From assembly GCF_022346925.1 (NCBI RefSeq), contig NZ_JAKRNJ010000005.1:62001-126000 (forward strand): a DNA stretch of 64,000 bases, read 5' to 3'. The stretch comes from Microvirga sp. ACRRW (GTDB taxonomy: Bacteria; Pseudomonadota; Alphaproteobacteria; Rhizobiales; Beijerinckiaceae). The notes under the pieces are model-generated. The model was not told the origin of the DNA. It ran no database searches and was given only the letters and a program-made list of their open reading frames with translations. Positions 17,628-28,015 of this stretch are shown here, one piece after another; position 1 is the first letter of the stretch; every line of letters starts with the position of its first letter. The translations under genes were made by a program, and so were the position numbers.

Positions 17628-19127
17628 ATGAGCTTCGATAGCTTCTATTCTACCAATCCCGTTTTGGCTTCTCTCACCGAGGAGCCGGGCCCACGCATAT
17701 TGGGGTTGAACCACAACAGCATCTTTCCTTCACCTGCCGTAAGCGGGATAGGAATGCCTGTGTTGATAGACCGGTTCCAGAATGCGCAGATCAAGCTGAA
17801 CGCCGGAAAGCCACTCAAGGAACTGTCGGTTTATTCGGCATACTCTGCCAAACTCGGCATCATGCTGGACGGCACAGGGATCACATTGTCTACCCCTGCG
17901 CTGGGTGTCGGCTCCGAGATCAAAATCGCAGGCAAGATCATCGGCCGTGTAAGCCGATACATGGATGGCGATCTCAGGATCGAATTTACTGCAGCGACGA
18001 CCTCCACGGCGATTGAGGCACAAAGACTTGCAGCCGAAAAGCTGGTTAGAGCCCTCACCTACACCAGACTCGATTCAGACCAATACATGTGGGAGAAAAC
18101 GATATGGGTCGATCTCACCGATACGGCTGATCTTCGCGGTTATGCAACAGTACTGGTGGCAGACCGAGTTATCGGTGACGCTGGCGACAATGTCCTTGAG
18201 ATCGACAACAACCATCTCAGCTGGGGCGATGAGGTTATCGGCGGCGAAGGGTATGATGTGCTGAAGCTGACCGGAAGCGGCTTCGTGGATTTCACTCGGC
18301 TGGCTCGTTTGGATGGCATTGAGGCCATTCAAGGCTCGGAATACGGCGGCAACATCTTCGTTCATGCCAACCAACTCTCGACCCTACAGAAAATCGACAG
18401 CGGAAGCAGCGGGCTCGACAACCTGAAGATCGCCGGCACCACCATTGATCTCCGTGGCAAGGTCATCTCCGGTTTCGACACCATCACTTATGACAGCGAT
18501 AAAGCGACCGTGATCGTTGATGATCTGCGTATGGCATGTCTCCTCGACGGCTTTTATGCCACGGACGATAAAGTGGTGATCTCCAGCGGTCCGGTGAGCG
18601 ATCCGGAACGCATATTCCTGCATGACACAATGAATATCGAGATCGTCGTCCATAAGGGTCGCGCCACGTATTACAAAGATCTGGCTGGTAAAAATCTGAA
18701 AGGCACAACCAAGAAGGACACCCTCAAAGGTTCGCTCGGGAAAGACAAGCTCAATGGAGGAAGCGGAAACGACACCTTGAGCGGCGGTTACGATAAGGAC
18801 GTATTCGTGTTCAACAGCGCCCTTGGGTCATCGAAAACCGACCGAAAGGTCAATGTCGATAAGATAAGCGATTTCAATGTGCTCGATGACACAATCTATC
18901 TGGAGAACAAGATCTTCCTGAGCCTCAAGAAAACGGGCGTCTTGAACAAGGCTCTTTTCAAGATCGGCGCCAAGGCTGGCGATAAGAACGACTTCATCCT
19001 CTATGACAAGAAAACTGGTTATCTGTCCTACGATGCGGACGGCTCAGGCAGGAAACATGCTCCTGTCGAATTCGCCAAGCTGGCCAAGAATTTGCCGCTG
19101 ACATTCGATGATTTCCGAGTGATCTGA
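17628..19127 (+). CDS. RTX-type secreted protein with adhesin-like N-terminus
   Basis: A 499-residue protein without a Sec signal. Residues of about 45-160 (LKELSVYSAYSAKLGIMLDG through AAEKLVRALTYTRLDSD) resemble the cadherin-like repeat unit of large RTX adhesins; this is by eye. The middle contains DRVIGDAGDNVLEID and GGEGYDVLKLTGSG, loop units like those before RTX arrays. Only a short RTX array remains (about 360-395, LNGGSGNDTLSGGYDKD). The C-terminus (SDFNVLDDTIYL, LYDKKTGYLSYDADGSG, ending DDFRVI) is clearly homologous to that of the neighbouring RTX protein, so both should use the same type I exporter. The two genes are divergent, and the cargo parts are unrelated. Confidence 0.85.
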   Translation: MSFDSFYSTNPVLASLTEEPGPRILGLNHNSIFPSPAVSGIGMPVLIDRFQNAQIKLNAGKPLKELSVYSAYSAKLGIMLDGTGITLSTPALGVGSEIKIAGKIIGRVSRYMDGDLRIEFTAATTSTAIEAQRLAAEKLVRALTYTRLDSDQYMWEKTIWVDLTDTADLRGYATVLVADRVIGDAGDNVLEIDNNHLSWGDEVIGGEGYDVLKLTGSGFVDFTRLARLDGIEAIQGSEYGGNIFVHANQLSTLQKIDSGSSGLDNLKIAGTTIDLRGKVISGFDTITYDSDKATVIVDDLRMACLLDGFYATDDKVVISSGPVSDPERIFLHDTMNIEIVVHKGRATYYKDLAGKNLKGTTKKDTLKGSLGKDKLNGGSGNDTLSGGYDKDVFVFNSALGSSKTDRKVNVDKISDFNVLDDTIYLENKIFLSLKKTGVLNKALFKIGAKAGDKNDFILYDKKTGYLSYDADGSGRKHAPVEFAKLAKNLPLTFDDFRVI

Positions 19128-19145
19128 GAGGACGTATCCCTCAAA

Positions 19146-19177
19146 GAAAATGGCCGGGACAAGCCCGGCCATTTTTG
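19146..19177. terminator. Bidirectional intrinsic terminator
   Basis: ATGGCCGGG (19150-19158) pairs with CCCGGCCAT (19164-19172) around ACAAG, with an A-run before and a T-run after. It serves both the plus-strand RTX gene ending at 19127 and the minus-strand pdh operon ending at 19217. Confidence 0.9.
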
Positions 19178-19216
19178 CATTTCCATCTCAAAGCGAGCAG
19201 GCTGCACCTGCCCTGC

Positions 19217-20656
19217 TTAGATGTGAATCGCGCGCCCGTAAGCGTCCATAACGGCTTCGTGCATTGTCTCCGAGATCGTCGGATGCGGGAAGACCGCATG
19301 GATCAGCTCTTCCTCCGTGGTTTCCAGGTTCATGGCGATCACGAAGCCCTGGATCATCTCGGTCACTTCAGCGCCCACCATATGCGCGCCAAGCAGCTGG
19401 CCGGTCTTCTTGTCGAAGATCGTTTTCACCATGCCGTCCGGCTCGCCGAGCGCGATGGCCTTGCCGTTGCCGACGAAGGGGAACTTGCCGACGCGGATGT
19501 CGTAGCCCTGCTCCTTCGCCTTGGCCTCGGTGAGACCGACCGACGCCACCTGCGGGTTGCAATAGGTGCAGCCCGGGATCTTCGCCTTGTCCATGGCATG
19601 CGTGTGCAGGCCCTTGATGGTCTCGACGCAGATCACGCCCTCGTGCTCGGCCTTGTGCGCGAGCATGGGCGCGCCCGCCACGTCGCCGATGGCGTAGATG
19701 CCGGGCACGTTGGTGCGGCCGAGACCGTCGGTCACCACGACGCCGCGGTCGATCTTCACGCCGATCTTTTCGAGACCGAGATTCTCGATGTTGCCGACAA
19801 CGCCGACCGCCGAGATCATCCGCTCTGCGGTGATGGTCTGCGTGCCGCCCTTGCCGTCATCGATAGTGGCGGTGACGGAATTCGCGCCCTTCTCAACCTT
19901 CGTGACTTTCGCGCCGGTGAGGATCTTCATGCCCTGCTTCTCGAAACGCTTGCGGGCAAGGGCCGCGATCTCAGCGTCTTCGACCGGCATGATCTGCGGC
20001 ATCACCTCGACCACGGTCACTTCCGCACCCATGGTGCGGTAGAACGAAGCGAACTCGATGCCGATGGCGCCCGAGCCCATGACGAGCAGCGACTTCGGCA
20101 TGGACGGCGGCACCATGGCCTCGAAATAGGTCCAGATCAGCTTGCCGTCCGGCTCGATGCCAGGCAGCGCGCGAGGACGCGCTCCGGTCGCGACAATGAT
20201 GTTCTTCGCCTGATACGTGCCCGGCTCCAGCACGCCTTTCGGCGTCGGATGCTGCGGCTGCATGGCCTGCTTCTTCGGCGCGGTCACCGCGACTTCGCCA
20301 GGCTTCGAGATCGAGGCCTCGCCCCAGATCACATCGACCTTGTTCTTCTTCAGTAGCATGCCCACGCCGCCGTTGAGACGGCCCGACACGCCGCGCGAGC
20401 GCTGCACGATGGCAGCCGCATCGAAACCGATTCCTTCAGCGGACAGGCCGTAATCCTTGGCGTGTTCCATGTAATGGTAGATTTCCGCCGAGCGCAGCAG
20501 CGCCTTGGTTGGAATGCAGCCCCAGTTGAGGCAGATGCCGCCCAGATGCTCACGCTCGACCACAGCGGTCTTGAACCCGAGCTGAGCTGCGCGGATCGCG
20601 GCCACATAGCCGCCTGGACCGCCGCCGATGACGATGATGTCGTATTGGTTTGCCAT
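19217..20656 (-). CDS. lpdA: Dihydrolipoyl dehydrogenase (E3)
   Basis: A 479-residue flavoprotein disulfide reductase. FAD-binding GGGPGGYVAAIRAAQLG at the start, redox disulfide C42/C47 (GGICLNWGCIPT), NAD-binding GSGAIGIEFASFY, the second FAD motif YAIGDV, and the C-terminal HPTISE with the catalytic base. It reoxidises dihydrolipoamide of the pyruvate dehydrogenase complex with NAD. It is the last gene of the pdh operon; because a lipoprotein gene is inserted before it, it is separated from pdhC. It may also serve other complexes if no second E3 exists, which cannot be judged here. Confidence 0.97.
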   Translation of the reverse strand: MANQYDIIVIGGGPGGYVAAIRAAQLGFKTAVVEREHLGGICLNWGCIPTKALLRSAEIYHYMEHAKDYGLSAEGIGFDAAAIVQRSRGVSGRLNGGVGMLLKKNKVDVIWGEASISKPGEVAVTAPKKQAMQPQHPTPKGVLEPGTYQAKNIIVATGARPRALPGIEPDGKLIWTYFEAMVPPSMPKSLLVMGSGAIGIEFASFYRTMGAEVTVVEVMPQIMPVEDAEIAALARKRFEKQGMKILTGAKVTKVEKGANSVTATIDDGKGGTQTITAERMISAVGVVGNIENLGLEKIGVKIDRGVVVTDGLGRTNVPGIYAIGDVAGAPMLAHKAEHEGVICVETIKGLHTHAMDKAKIPGCTYCNPQVASVGLTEAKAKEQGYDIRVGKFPFVGNGKAIALGEPDGMVKTIFDKKTGQLLGAHMVGAEVTEMIQGFVIAMNLETTEEELIHAVFPHPTISETMHEAVMDAYGRAIHI

Positions 20657-20686
20657 ATAAAAACTCTCCCTGATCCTGAGAATGGC

Positions 20687-21214
20687 TCAGGAGCCGGATG
20701 GTATCTGTGCGAGAAGGCTGTCGATTGTGGCTGGAGCACCGGAGCGAACGAAGGGAACCTCCTGTCTACGGGACAAGCCAAAGACGTCACCGCGTCTAAG
20801 TTCAGTTACATATTTTCCGTAGGCTTTGGTGCGAATGCAATCACCGCCGCCTCGCTGCCCTGTAGCAGGATTATATGAGTTCGGATAATTGAAGCAGATC
20901 CTATTCTCGGCCAGCATTATTACACCGCGAGATGCTTCGGCGGGATATTCTTTACCTTTGTTGATGGCCCAAGTGCCGCGCACCACAGCTTTATTCCCAG
21001 GATACCAAAGATAGATCTTTCCATCAGGCGATGAATAGGAGACTTGGGATCCGTGACCGAACATAGACGTGATCCTCGTTGAATCGCTGTAAAGCGCGCG
21101 CGTTTCCTCAACAGGCGGATCCGATTTGACGTCAAGGAGTGGCCTGCCCGCATTGCAAGCGGCCACGCCTGTCGCAACAGCAAAAAGGACTGCAACTTTA
21201 CACCAGCCCGACAT
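20687..21214 (-). CDS. Putative lipoprotein inside the pdh operon
   Basis: A 175-residue protein with a lipoprotein signal: a hydrophobic stretch then VAAC, the cysteine at residue 20 being the likely lipidation site. The mature part contains SRITSMFGHG-like turns, SYSSPDGKIYLWYPG, VVRGTWAINKG and ICFNYPNSYNP, suggesting a beta-rich domain of the kind where a W and G frame a small barrel (DUF995-like at best). The start at 21214 is chosen for its GAGGAG ribosome binding site; ATG at 21229 would add five residues. It lies between pdhC and lpd, is visibly less GC-rich than them, and has no obvious link to their reaction. Confidence 0.75.
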   Translation of the reverse strand: MSGWCKVAVLFAVATGVAACNAGRPLLDVKSDPPVEETRALYSDSTRITSMFGHGSQVSYSSPDGKIYLWYPGNKAVVRGTWAINKGKEYPAEASRGVIMLAENRICFNYPNSYNPATGQRGGGDCIRTKAYGKYVTELRRGDVFGLSRRQEVPFVRSGAPATIDSLLAQIPSGS

Positions 21215-21238
21215 CAGCACGCTCCTCATCCGCCGGAC

Positions 21239-22594
21239 TTAAACCAGCATCCCCATCGGGTTCTCGATGAGCTGCTTGAAGGCCGAGAGCAGTTCCGCGC
21301 CGAGTGCGCCGTCGACCACGCGGTGATCACAGGAGAGCGTCACGGTCATGGCCTGCACGATGGCGGGAGCGTTGTTCTTCACTACCACGCGTTGCTCGCC
21401 CGCGCCGACGGCGAGGATTGTGCCGTGCGGCGGGTTGATGACAGCCTGGAAGTCCTTGATGCCGAACATGCCGAGGTTCGACACGGCGGTGGAGCCGCCC
21501 GTGTATTCCTCAGGCTTCAGGCGACGGTTGCGAGCGCGGCCCGCCATATCCTTCACCTCGGCCGAGATGGCAGTGAGCGACTTGGATTCAGCCTTGCGCA
21601 CGACCGGCGTGAACAGGCCGCCTTCGATGGCGACAGCCACGCCCACATCCGAATGCTTCATCTTCAGGATGCGGTCTTCCGCCCACACGGCGTTCGCATT
21701 CGGCACGCGCTGGAGCGAGACGGCAAGCGCCTTGATGACGAAGTCGTTCACCGAGAGCTTGTAGGACGGCTTGCCGTCCTTGTCCTTGGGCGCCGCCGCG
21801 TTGATCTGCTCGCGCATGGCGAGAAGCGCGTCGAGTTCGCAATCGAGCGAGAGATAGAAGTGCGGAACGGTCTGCTTCGATTCCACGAGGCGCTTGGCGA
21901 TGGTCTTGCGCATGCCGTCGAGCGGCACTTCCTCGTAAGATCCGGCCTCGTACATGGCCTTGACCTGATCGGCGCCCATGCTCGGGGCAAGCTGCGGAGC
22001 AGCCGCTGGCTTCGCCGCCGGAGCACCGGCAGGCTTTGCGCCACCACCCTGGAGGGCCGCGCGCACATCCTTCTCAATGACACGGCCATGCGGGCCGGAG
22101 CCCTGCACGGATGCGATGTCGATGCCGGAATCCTTCGCGATGCGCTTGGCGAGCGGCGAGGCGAACACGCGCTCGCCGGATGCAGCAGCCTTCTGCCCTG
22201 CCCCGTTCGGCTTCGCGGCTTGCACTGGCGCGGCGGGAGCCTGCGGCTGAGGCGCAGCTGCGGGAGCCGCCTGTGCCGGAGCGGCTTCAGCCTTTGGTGC
22301 GGGTGCGGGAGCGCCGCCGCTTGCTGGAGCCGTGATGCTCTTCGGGTCCTCACCCTCGCCGGCGATCAGCGCGATCACCTGGTTGACGGGCACGTCCGCT
22401 GTGCCTTCCGGCACGACGATCTTGGCGAGGACGCCTTCATCGACGGCTTCCACTTCCATAGTGGCCTTGTCGGTTTCGATCTCGGCAATCACGTCGCCGG
22501 ATTTCACCGTGTCGCCTTCCTTCTTCAGCCACTTGGCAAGGTTTCCCTTTTCCATGGTGGGAGAAAGTGCGGGCATCAGGATATTGATGGGCAT
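21239..22594 (-). CDS. pdhC: Pyruvate dehydrogenase E2, dihydrolipoyl acetyltransferase
   Basis: A 451-residue protein. One N-terminal lipoyl domain (1-80) with lipoylated K43 in [11 protein letters not shown]; an Ala/Pro-rich linker; a peripheral-subunit-binding domain (FASPLAKRIAKDSGIDIASV, about 145-185); a second Ala/Pro linker; and the acetyltransferase core with catalytic H424 and D428 in SCDHRVVDGALG. It transfers the acetyl group from lipoamide to CoA and forms the core of the complex. It follows a DUF5076 gene in the operon. Confidence 0.97.
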   Translation of the reverse strand: MPINILMPALSPTMEKGNLAKWLKKEGDTVKSGDVIAEIETDKATMEVEAVDEGVLAKIVVPEGTADVPVNQVIALIAGEGEDPKSITAPASGGAPAPAPKAEAAPAQAAPAAAPQPQAPAAPVQAAKPNGAGQKAAASGERVFASPLAKRIAKDSGIDIASVQGSGPHGRVIEKDVRAALQGGGAKPAGAPAAKPAAAPQLAPSMGADQVKAMYEAGSYEEVPLDGMRKTIAKRLVESKQTVPHFYLSLDCELDALLAMREQINAAAPKDKDGKPSYKLSVNDFVIKALAVSLQRVPNANAVWAEDRILKMKHSDVGVAVAIEGGLFTPVVRKAESKSLTAISAEVKDMAGRARNRRLKPEEYTGGSTAVSNLGMFGIKDFQAVINPPHGTILAVGAGEQRVVVKNNAPAIVQAMTVTLSCDHRVVDGALGAELLSAFKQLIENPMGMLV

Positions 22595-22617
22595 GGCGTT
22601 ATGGATCCTGAGCTGAG

Positions 22618-22914
22618 TTAGTTGATAGCTTGCGAGGAGCTGGGATCGCTCGGATTGTCCAGCTCGGCGTGAATGCCGGACACGATCTCCGCCAGGGCCT
22701 CTTCCTCCGAGAGGTCGGTTTCCATGGCGTAGACGCGCGCGGCGTGACGGGCGAGATCCACTAGGAGCACGCCCCAGGTGAACGGATCGTCGAAGGCGCG
22801 GCGAAGCGCGATGCTCACCGCCCCATCGACCACCGAAGCCCTCAAAATCTCGACGCCGCCCTTTTCGAGCGCATCAGGCGGGATGTTGAGAGCTTCGAAT
22901 TTTTTGTCGGTCAT
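22618..22914 (-). CDS. DUF5076-type small protein in the pdh operon
   Basis: A 98-residue protein beginning MTDKKFEALNIPPDALEKGG and containing VSIALRRAFDDPFTWGVLLVDLARHAARVY. It matches the DUF5076 family, which is repeatedly found next to pyruvate dehydrogenase genes in Rhizobiales. The start at 22914 overlaps the stop of the upstream gene (ATGA), which supports it over ATG 22920. The function is unknown; genomic position suggests something related to the complex or simply operon hitch-hiking. Confidence 0.8.
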   Translation of the reverse strand: MTDKKFEALNIPPDALEKGGVEILRASVVDGAVSIALRRAFDDPFTWGVLLVDLARHAARVYAMETDLSEEEALAEIVSGIHAELDNPSDPSSSQAIN

Positions 22915-23372
22915 GCGCATTTCTCCGAAACGTAGTCGTCTTTCCACCACGTTTCATCGTTGAACCGAGCGGGCACCTTATCCCTCTCTTCCCACGGATC
23001 GATTCCAAGGGCCTCAATTGCCTCAAACCATTCGTCTCTCAGAGAACAAGGTAGAGGTTTTCCAGACCAAGGGTCAAAACGAAGGCTGATTTGGGAGAAG
23101 CCCCCATCAAGAACGGACACACCGAACTCTCGGGTGCTTGGATCGTAGATGATCGGCACCTGAGTATCGCAAGCCTGCTTTAGAAGCTCAGGATACTCAT
23201 CGCATAGAACCGACCTTGCCGGATCGAACTGTAGCGCATCCTTTGCTCCTCGTTTGGAGTTGCAAAGGAATGACCACATTCCGATCCAAGCGACAGCCCA
23301 TTCCTCTTCTTTGTATTCGAGGCCCGAATACTTCCGAAAGGACTCCAGACTGGTTTCCTGATCCGACAACAT
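22911..23372 (-). CDS. Hypothetical protein, DUF6980-like, in the pdh operon
   Basis: A 153-residue protein with no signal or membrane segment. The stretch IIYDPSTREFGVSVLDGGFSQ, then FDPWSGKPLPCSLRDEWFEAIEALGIDPWE, resembles the DUF6980 family, where PWCG replaces PWSG, so a metal cysteine may be missing here. Tryptophan- and acid-rich, 17 kDa class, probably cytosolic. Its codon use (more A/T third positions) differs from pdhB and pdhC, which suggests later insertion. It starts 6 bases after the pdhB stop and overlaps the DUF5076 start, so it is read as part of the operon. Confidence 0.7.
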   Translation of the reverse strand: MLSDQETSLESFRKYSGLEYKEEEWAVAWIGMWSFLCNSKRGAKDALQFDPARSVLCDEYPELLKQACDTQVPIIYDPSTREFGVSVLDGGFSQISLRFDPWSGKPLPCSLRDEWFEAIEALGIDPWEERDKVPARFNDETWWKDDYVSEKCA

Positions 23373-23378
23373 AGTGCC

Positions 23379-24824
23379 TTACCGATAGCAAACGGCCTTC
23401 GCCGCCTGCACGACCTCGGCCACCGACGGGAGCGCCAGCTTTTCGAGGTTCGCCGCATACGGCATCGGCACGTCCTTGCCAGTGACGCGGATCACGGGCG
23501 CGTCGAGATAATCGAACGCGTGCTGCATGATCTGCGCCGCGATCTCGGCGCCGACGCCCGATTGCGGATAGCCTTCTTCCACCGTGATGCAGCGGCCCGT
23601 CTTCATGACGGAGGCGACGATGGTTTCGATATCCATCGGACGGATGGTGCGCAGGTCGATCACTTCGGCGGAGACGCCTTCCTTCTCAAGCTCCTCAGCG
23701 GCCTTGAGCGCATAGGTCATGCCGATGGCGAACGAGACGATGGTAACGTCCTTGCCCTCGCGATGAATGCGCGCCTTGCCGATGGGAACCGTGAAGTCGT
23801 CGAGCTTCGGCACCGGGAACGACTGACCGTAGAGGATTTCGTTCTCGAGGAAGACGACGGGGTTCGGATCGCGGATCGCGCTCTTGAGCAGGCCCTTCGC
23901 GTCGGACGCCGTGTAGGGTGCCACGACCTTCAGGCCCGGGATCTGCGAATACCAGGCCGAGAAGTCCTGGCTGTGCTGCGCGCCCACGCGGGCGGCTGCG
24001 CCGTTGGGACCGCGGAACACGATGGGAGCGCCGAGTTGGCCGCCGGACATGTAGAGGGTCTTCGCGGCCGAGTTGATGATCTGGTCGATCGCCTGCATGG
24101 CGAAGTTGAAGGTCATGAACTCGACGACGGGACGCAGGCCCGTGAATGCCGCGCCGACGCCGATGCCGGCAAAGCCGTGCTCGGTGATCGGCGTATCGAT
24201 CACACGACGCGCGCCGAATTCCTGAAGCAAGCCCTGAGTGACCTTGTACGCGCCCTGGTACTCAGCCACTTCCTCGCCCATCACCAGGACCTTGTCGTCC
24301 TTGCGCATCTCTTCGGCCATGGCATCACGAAGAGCTTCGCGGACGGTCATGGAGACCAGCTCCGTGCCTTCCGGAATTTCCGCCGAGGCGTTGTAGGCCG
24401 TGCGGTCCGTAATCACGTAGGGAGCTGCAGGCTCCGCGACCGGAGCCGCATCGGTGCCGGGGATCGCATCCGGAGACGGCCGGTCAGCCATTCCCTCTCG
24501 CTGCATGTCGGGCGTGGGCGCTGCCTGCGCTTCCGCCTTGGGAGCAGCCGGTGCCTTGGCCGAAGCGGCGGACACATCCTCGCCCTCGTCTGCGAGAATG
24601 GCGATGGGGGTGTTCACGGCCACGTTGTCGGTGCCGTCGGAAACCAGGATCTTGGCGAGGACGCCTTCGTCAATCGCCTCGACCTCCATGGTCGCCTTGT
24701 CGGTTTCGATTTCGGCCAGCACGTCGCCGGGCTTGACCTTGTCGCCTTCTTTTTTCAGCCACTTGGCCAGTTTGCCCTGCTCCATGGTGGGCGAGAGGGC
24801 AGGCATGAGAATATCGGTCGCCAT
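23379..24824 (-). CDS. pdhB: Pyruvate dehydrogenase E1 beta with lipoyl domain
   Basis: A 481-residue protein. Residues 1-80 form a lipoyl domain with K43 ([11 protein letters not shown]), nearly identical to that of PdhC; an Ala/Pro/Glu linker follows to about 150; then the E1-beta transketolase core ([48 protein letters not shown]). It pairs with PdhA for decarboxylation of pyruvate. The fused lipoyl domain is a known alphaproteobacterial feature and gives the complex extra swinging arms. The PdhA stop lies 60 bases upstream with an intercistronic hairpin between. Confidence 0.97.
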   Translation of the reverse strand: MATDILMPALSPTMEQGKLAKWLKKEGDKVKPGDVLAEIETDKATMEVEAIDEGVLAKILVSDGTDNVAVNTPIAILADEGEDVSAASAKAPAAPKAEAQAAPTPDMQREGMADRPSPDAIPGTDAAPVAEPAAPYVITDRTAYNASAEIPEGTELVSMTVREALRDAMAEEMRKDDKVLVMGEEVAEYQGAYKVTQGLLQEFGARRVIDTPITEHGFAGIGVGAAFTGLRPVVEFMTFNFAMQAIDQIINSAAKTLYMSGGQLGAPIVFRGPNGAAARVGAQHSQDFSAWYSQIPGLKVVAPYTASDAKGLLKSAIRDPNPVVFLENEILYGQSFPVPKLDDFTVPIGKARIHREGKDVTIVSFAIGMTYALKAAEELEKEGVSAEVIDLRTIRPMDIETIVASVMKTGRCITVEEGYPQSGVGAEIAAQIMQHAFDYLDAPVIRVTGKDVPMPYAANLEKLALPSVAEVVQAAKAVCYR

Positions 24825-24864
24825 GAAAGACTCGTTTTGATTGTCGCTGCGGCGAGATGGGGGG

Positions 24865-24885
24865 AGCGGCGCGCTTCGCGCCGCT
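24865..24885. repeat. Hairpin between pdhA and pdhB
   Basis: AGCGGCGCG and CGCGCCGCT form a perfect 9-base stem with a CTT loop, touching the pdhA stop codon. No T-run follows on the minus strand, so it is more likely an mRNA stability or processing element than a terminator. Confidence 0.6.
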
Positions 24886-25946
24886 TAGAGGAGGATATCC
24901 GTGTAGAGCTCGGACGGATCGGGCTCGGGGTCGTGCGTGGCGAACTCCGCCGACTCGTTCACGATCTCGCGCACCTTGCTGTCCATCGCCTTCAGCTCGT
25001 CTTCCGACAGCTTCCAGCTCTCCAGCAAACGGCGGCGCACCTGCTCGATGGGATCGTACTCCTCGCGCATGCGGGTCACTTCGTCCTTCGTGCGGTACTT
25101 CGCCGGATCGGACATGGAGTGGCCGCGATAACGGTAGGTCTGCATCTCGAGGATATAGGGACCCTTGCCGGAGCGGGCATGCTCGATGGCGCGCTGGCCG
25201 GCGGCGTAGACCGCGCGGACATCCATGCCATCAACCTGCTCGCCCGGAATGCCGAAGGACAGGCCGCGCTTCGAGAAGTCGGTCTGCGCAGAGGCGCGCG
25301 TCACCGCCGTGCCCATGGCGTAGCGGTTGTTCTCGATCACGTAGACAACCGGCAGCTTCCAGAGCGCCGCCATGTTGAAGCTCTCGTAGACCTGCCCCTG
25401 GTTGGCAGCGCCGTCGCCGAAATAGGTCAGGCAGACATTGCCGTTCTCGCGATAGCGGTTCGCGAACGCGATGCCGGTGCCGAGCGACACCTGCGCGCCG
25501 ACGATGCCGTGGCCGCCGTAGAAATGCTTCTCTTTCGAGAACATGTGCATGGAGCCGCCCTTGCCTTTCGACAGGCCGCCGCGGCGTCCCGTCAATTCGG
25601 CCATGACGCCTTTCGCATCCATGCCGCAGGCCAGCATGTGGCCGTGATCACGGTAACCGGTGATCACCTGATCGCCCTCTTTCGTCGCCATCTGCATGCC
25701 GACGACGACAGCTTCCTGGCCGATATAGAGGTGACAGAAACCGCCGATGAGGCCCATGCCATACATCTGGCCGGACTTCTCCTCGAAGCGACGGATCAGC
25801 AGCATATCATAATAGGCTGCGAGATCCTGGTTCTTGTCGAATTGTGGGATATTGGGAGTGGCTCCGCGTACAGAGCCTTTGCTGGAAGTGGACTTGTTAG
25901 CCGCGCCTGTACCGGCACGGCCCGCCTTGCGGGCAGCAACAGCCAT
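24885..25946 (-). CDS. pdhA: Pyruvate dehydrogenase E1 alpha
   Basis: A 353-residue thiamine-diphosphate enzyme subunit. After a basic, Ala/Ser-rich N-terminus come YDMLLIRRFEEKSGQMYGMG and GGFCHLYIGQEA, then the ThDP motif YFGDGAANQGQVYESFNMAALWKLP ending in ENN, and the phosphorylation-loop-like YRYRGHSMSDP. With PdhB it decarboxylates pyruvate and acetylates lipoamide. The ATG at 25946 has a CGGAGGAACC ribosome binding site; a longer frame to 26033 adds non-homologous residues. It is the first gene of the pdh operon; the 172-base gap to ftsB should hold its promoter. Confidence 0.96.
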   Translation of the reverse strand: MAVAARKAGRAGTGAANKSTSSKGSVRGATPNIPQFDKNQDLAAYYDMLLIRRFEEKSGQMYGMGLIGGFCHLYIGQEAVVVGMQMATKEGDQVITGYRDHGHMLACGMDAKGVMAELTGRRGGLSKGKGGSMHMFSKEKHFYGGHGIVGAQVSLGTGIAFANRYRENGNVCLTYFGDGAANQGQVYESFNMAALWKLPVVYVIENNRYAMGTAVTRASAQTDFSKRGLSFGIPGEQVDGMDVRAVYAAGQRAIEHARSGKGPYILEMQTYRYRGHSMSDPAKYRTKDEVTRMREEYDPIEQVRRRLLESWKLSEDELKAMDSKVREIVNESAEFATHDPEPDPSELYTDILL

Positions 25947-26118
25947 CGGTTCCTCCGAAGGGTTTCCTCGACGAAAGTTGTAGCGCAGTCGGAATCGGAA
26001 ATCGAGAGGGCCAAACGACCTTTTGCGCTGCACAATGAATCGCGCAACGCTTTGATATTACAGACGTATTACCAGTTAACAGAAATTCAGTTAAGCAGTT
26101 CTTTGGGGCTATAAATGG

Positions 26119-26433
26119 TTAAGGGCCTGTGACGATCACCAGATCGTTCTTATGGACACGCCCTAACATTACACGCGCTCTTTCCTCGAGAAGATCTCGG
26201 TCAATCTGGTCGCTTCTCAACAACGCGATACGGCGCTCCCAGTTCGTTCGCTCGGCTTTAAGTTCGTCAAGCTCCTTAGTCAGCTGTGCCACCTCGGCCT
26301 CGTATTTTTGCTGAGCCTCAATGCCACGTGCTCCGCTATGGGCATGATGAACGAAGTAAGCCGCCACCGCCGCCGAGATGCTGTAGAGCATCAGCGGTAT
26401 CAAGAATCGTCTCAATCGCCTGCGGATCACCAT
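26119..26433 (-). CDS. ftsB: Septum formation initiator FtsB/DivIC
   Basis: A 104-residue bitopic protein: a basic start (MVIRRRLRRFL), one membrane helix of about 10-28, a coiled coil of about 38-75 (QKYEAEVAQLTKELDELKAER) and a C-terminal region ending LLEERARVMLGRVHKNDLVIV. This is the FtsB/DivIC layout, a divisome linker that works with FtsL and FtsQ. It sits between eno and pdhA as in many Alphaproteobacteria (eno-ftsB-pdhA order). Confidence 0.92.
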   Translation of the reverse strand: MVIRRRLRRFLIPLMLYSISAAVAAYFVHHAHSGARGIEAQQKYEAEVAQLTKELDELKAERTNWERRIALLRSDQIDRDLLEERARVMLGRVHKNDLVIVTGP

Positions 26434-26530
26434 AGGGTATTTCTACTGGGTGCATGGTTAAGAAGCAGTTAGGAGGTTGCTGGATTGCTGCTATTCCGTG
26501 CCGTGCAGTGGTGCGAGAAACAGCAAAAGA

Positions 26531-26565
26531 CATACAAAAAGAAAGGGCCGCCTTGCGGCAGCCCT
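26531..26565 (-). terminator. Intrinsic terminator of eno
   Basis: On the minus strand AGGGC-TGCC pairs with GGCGGCCCT-type sequence (26544-26565, one internal mismatch), followed by TTTCTTTTTG. It lies 30 bases after the eno stop and before ftsB, so eno is probably terminated here and ftsB has its own start of transcription or is fed by readthrough. Confidence 0.75.
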
Positions 26566-26595
26566 CCCTTAACCGAATTACGGTTACTTTATATC

Positions 26596-27930
<1,335 letters not shown>

Positions 27931-28015
27931 TCACGTCATGCAATGGCTTATTGACCGAAATCATGAAGCGGGCAAGGACGAGAGCAACCGATAAAGCATT
28001 GTTCCCAGGTGAAAT

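Noticed and set aside
23520..26114. An 864-codon open frame on plus across pdhA and pdhB
   Set aside because: Antisense shadow of strongly coding pdhB/pdhA in GC-rich DNA; low-complexity Arg/His/Asp/Gly-rich translation without a domain.
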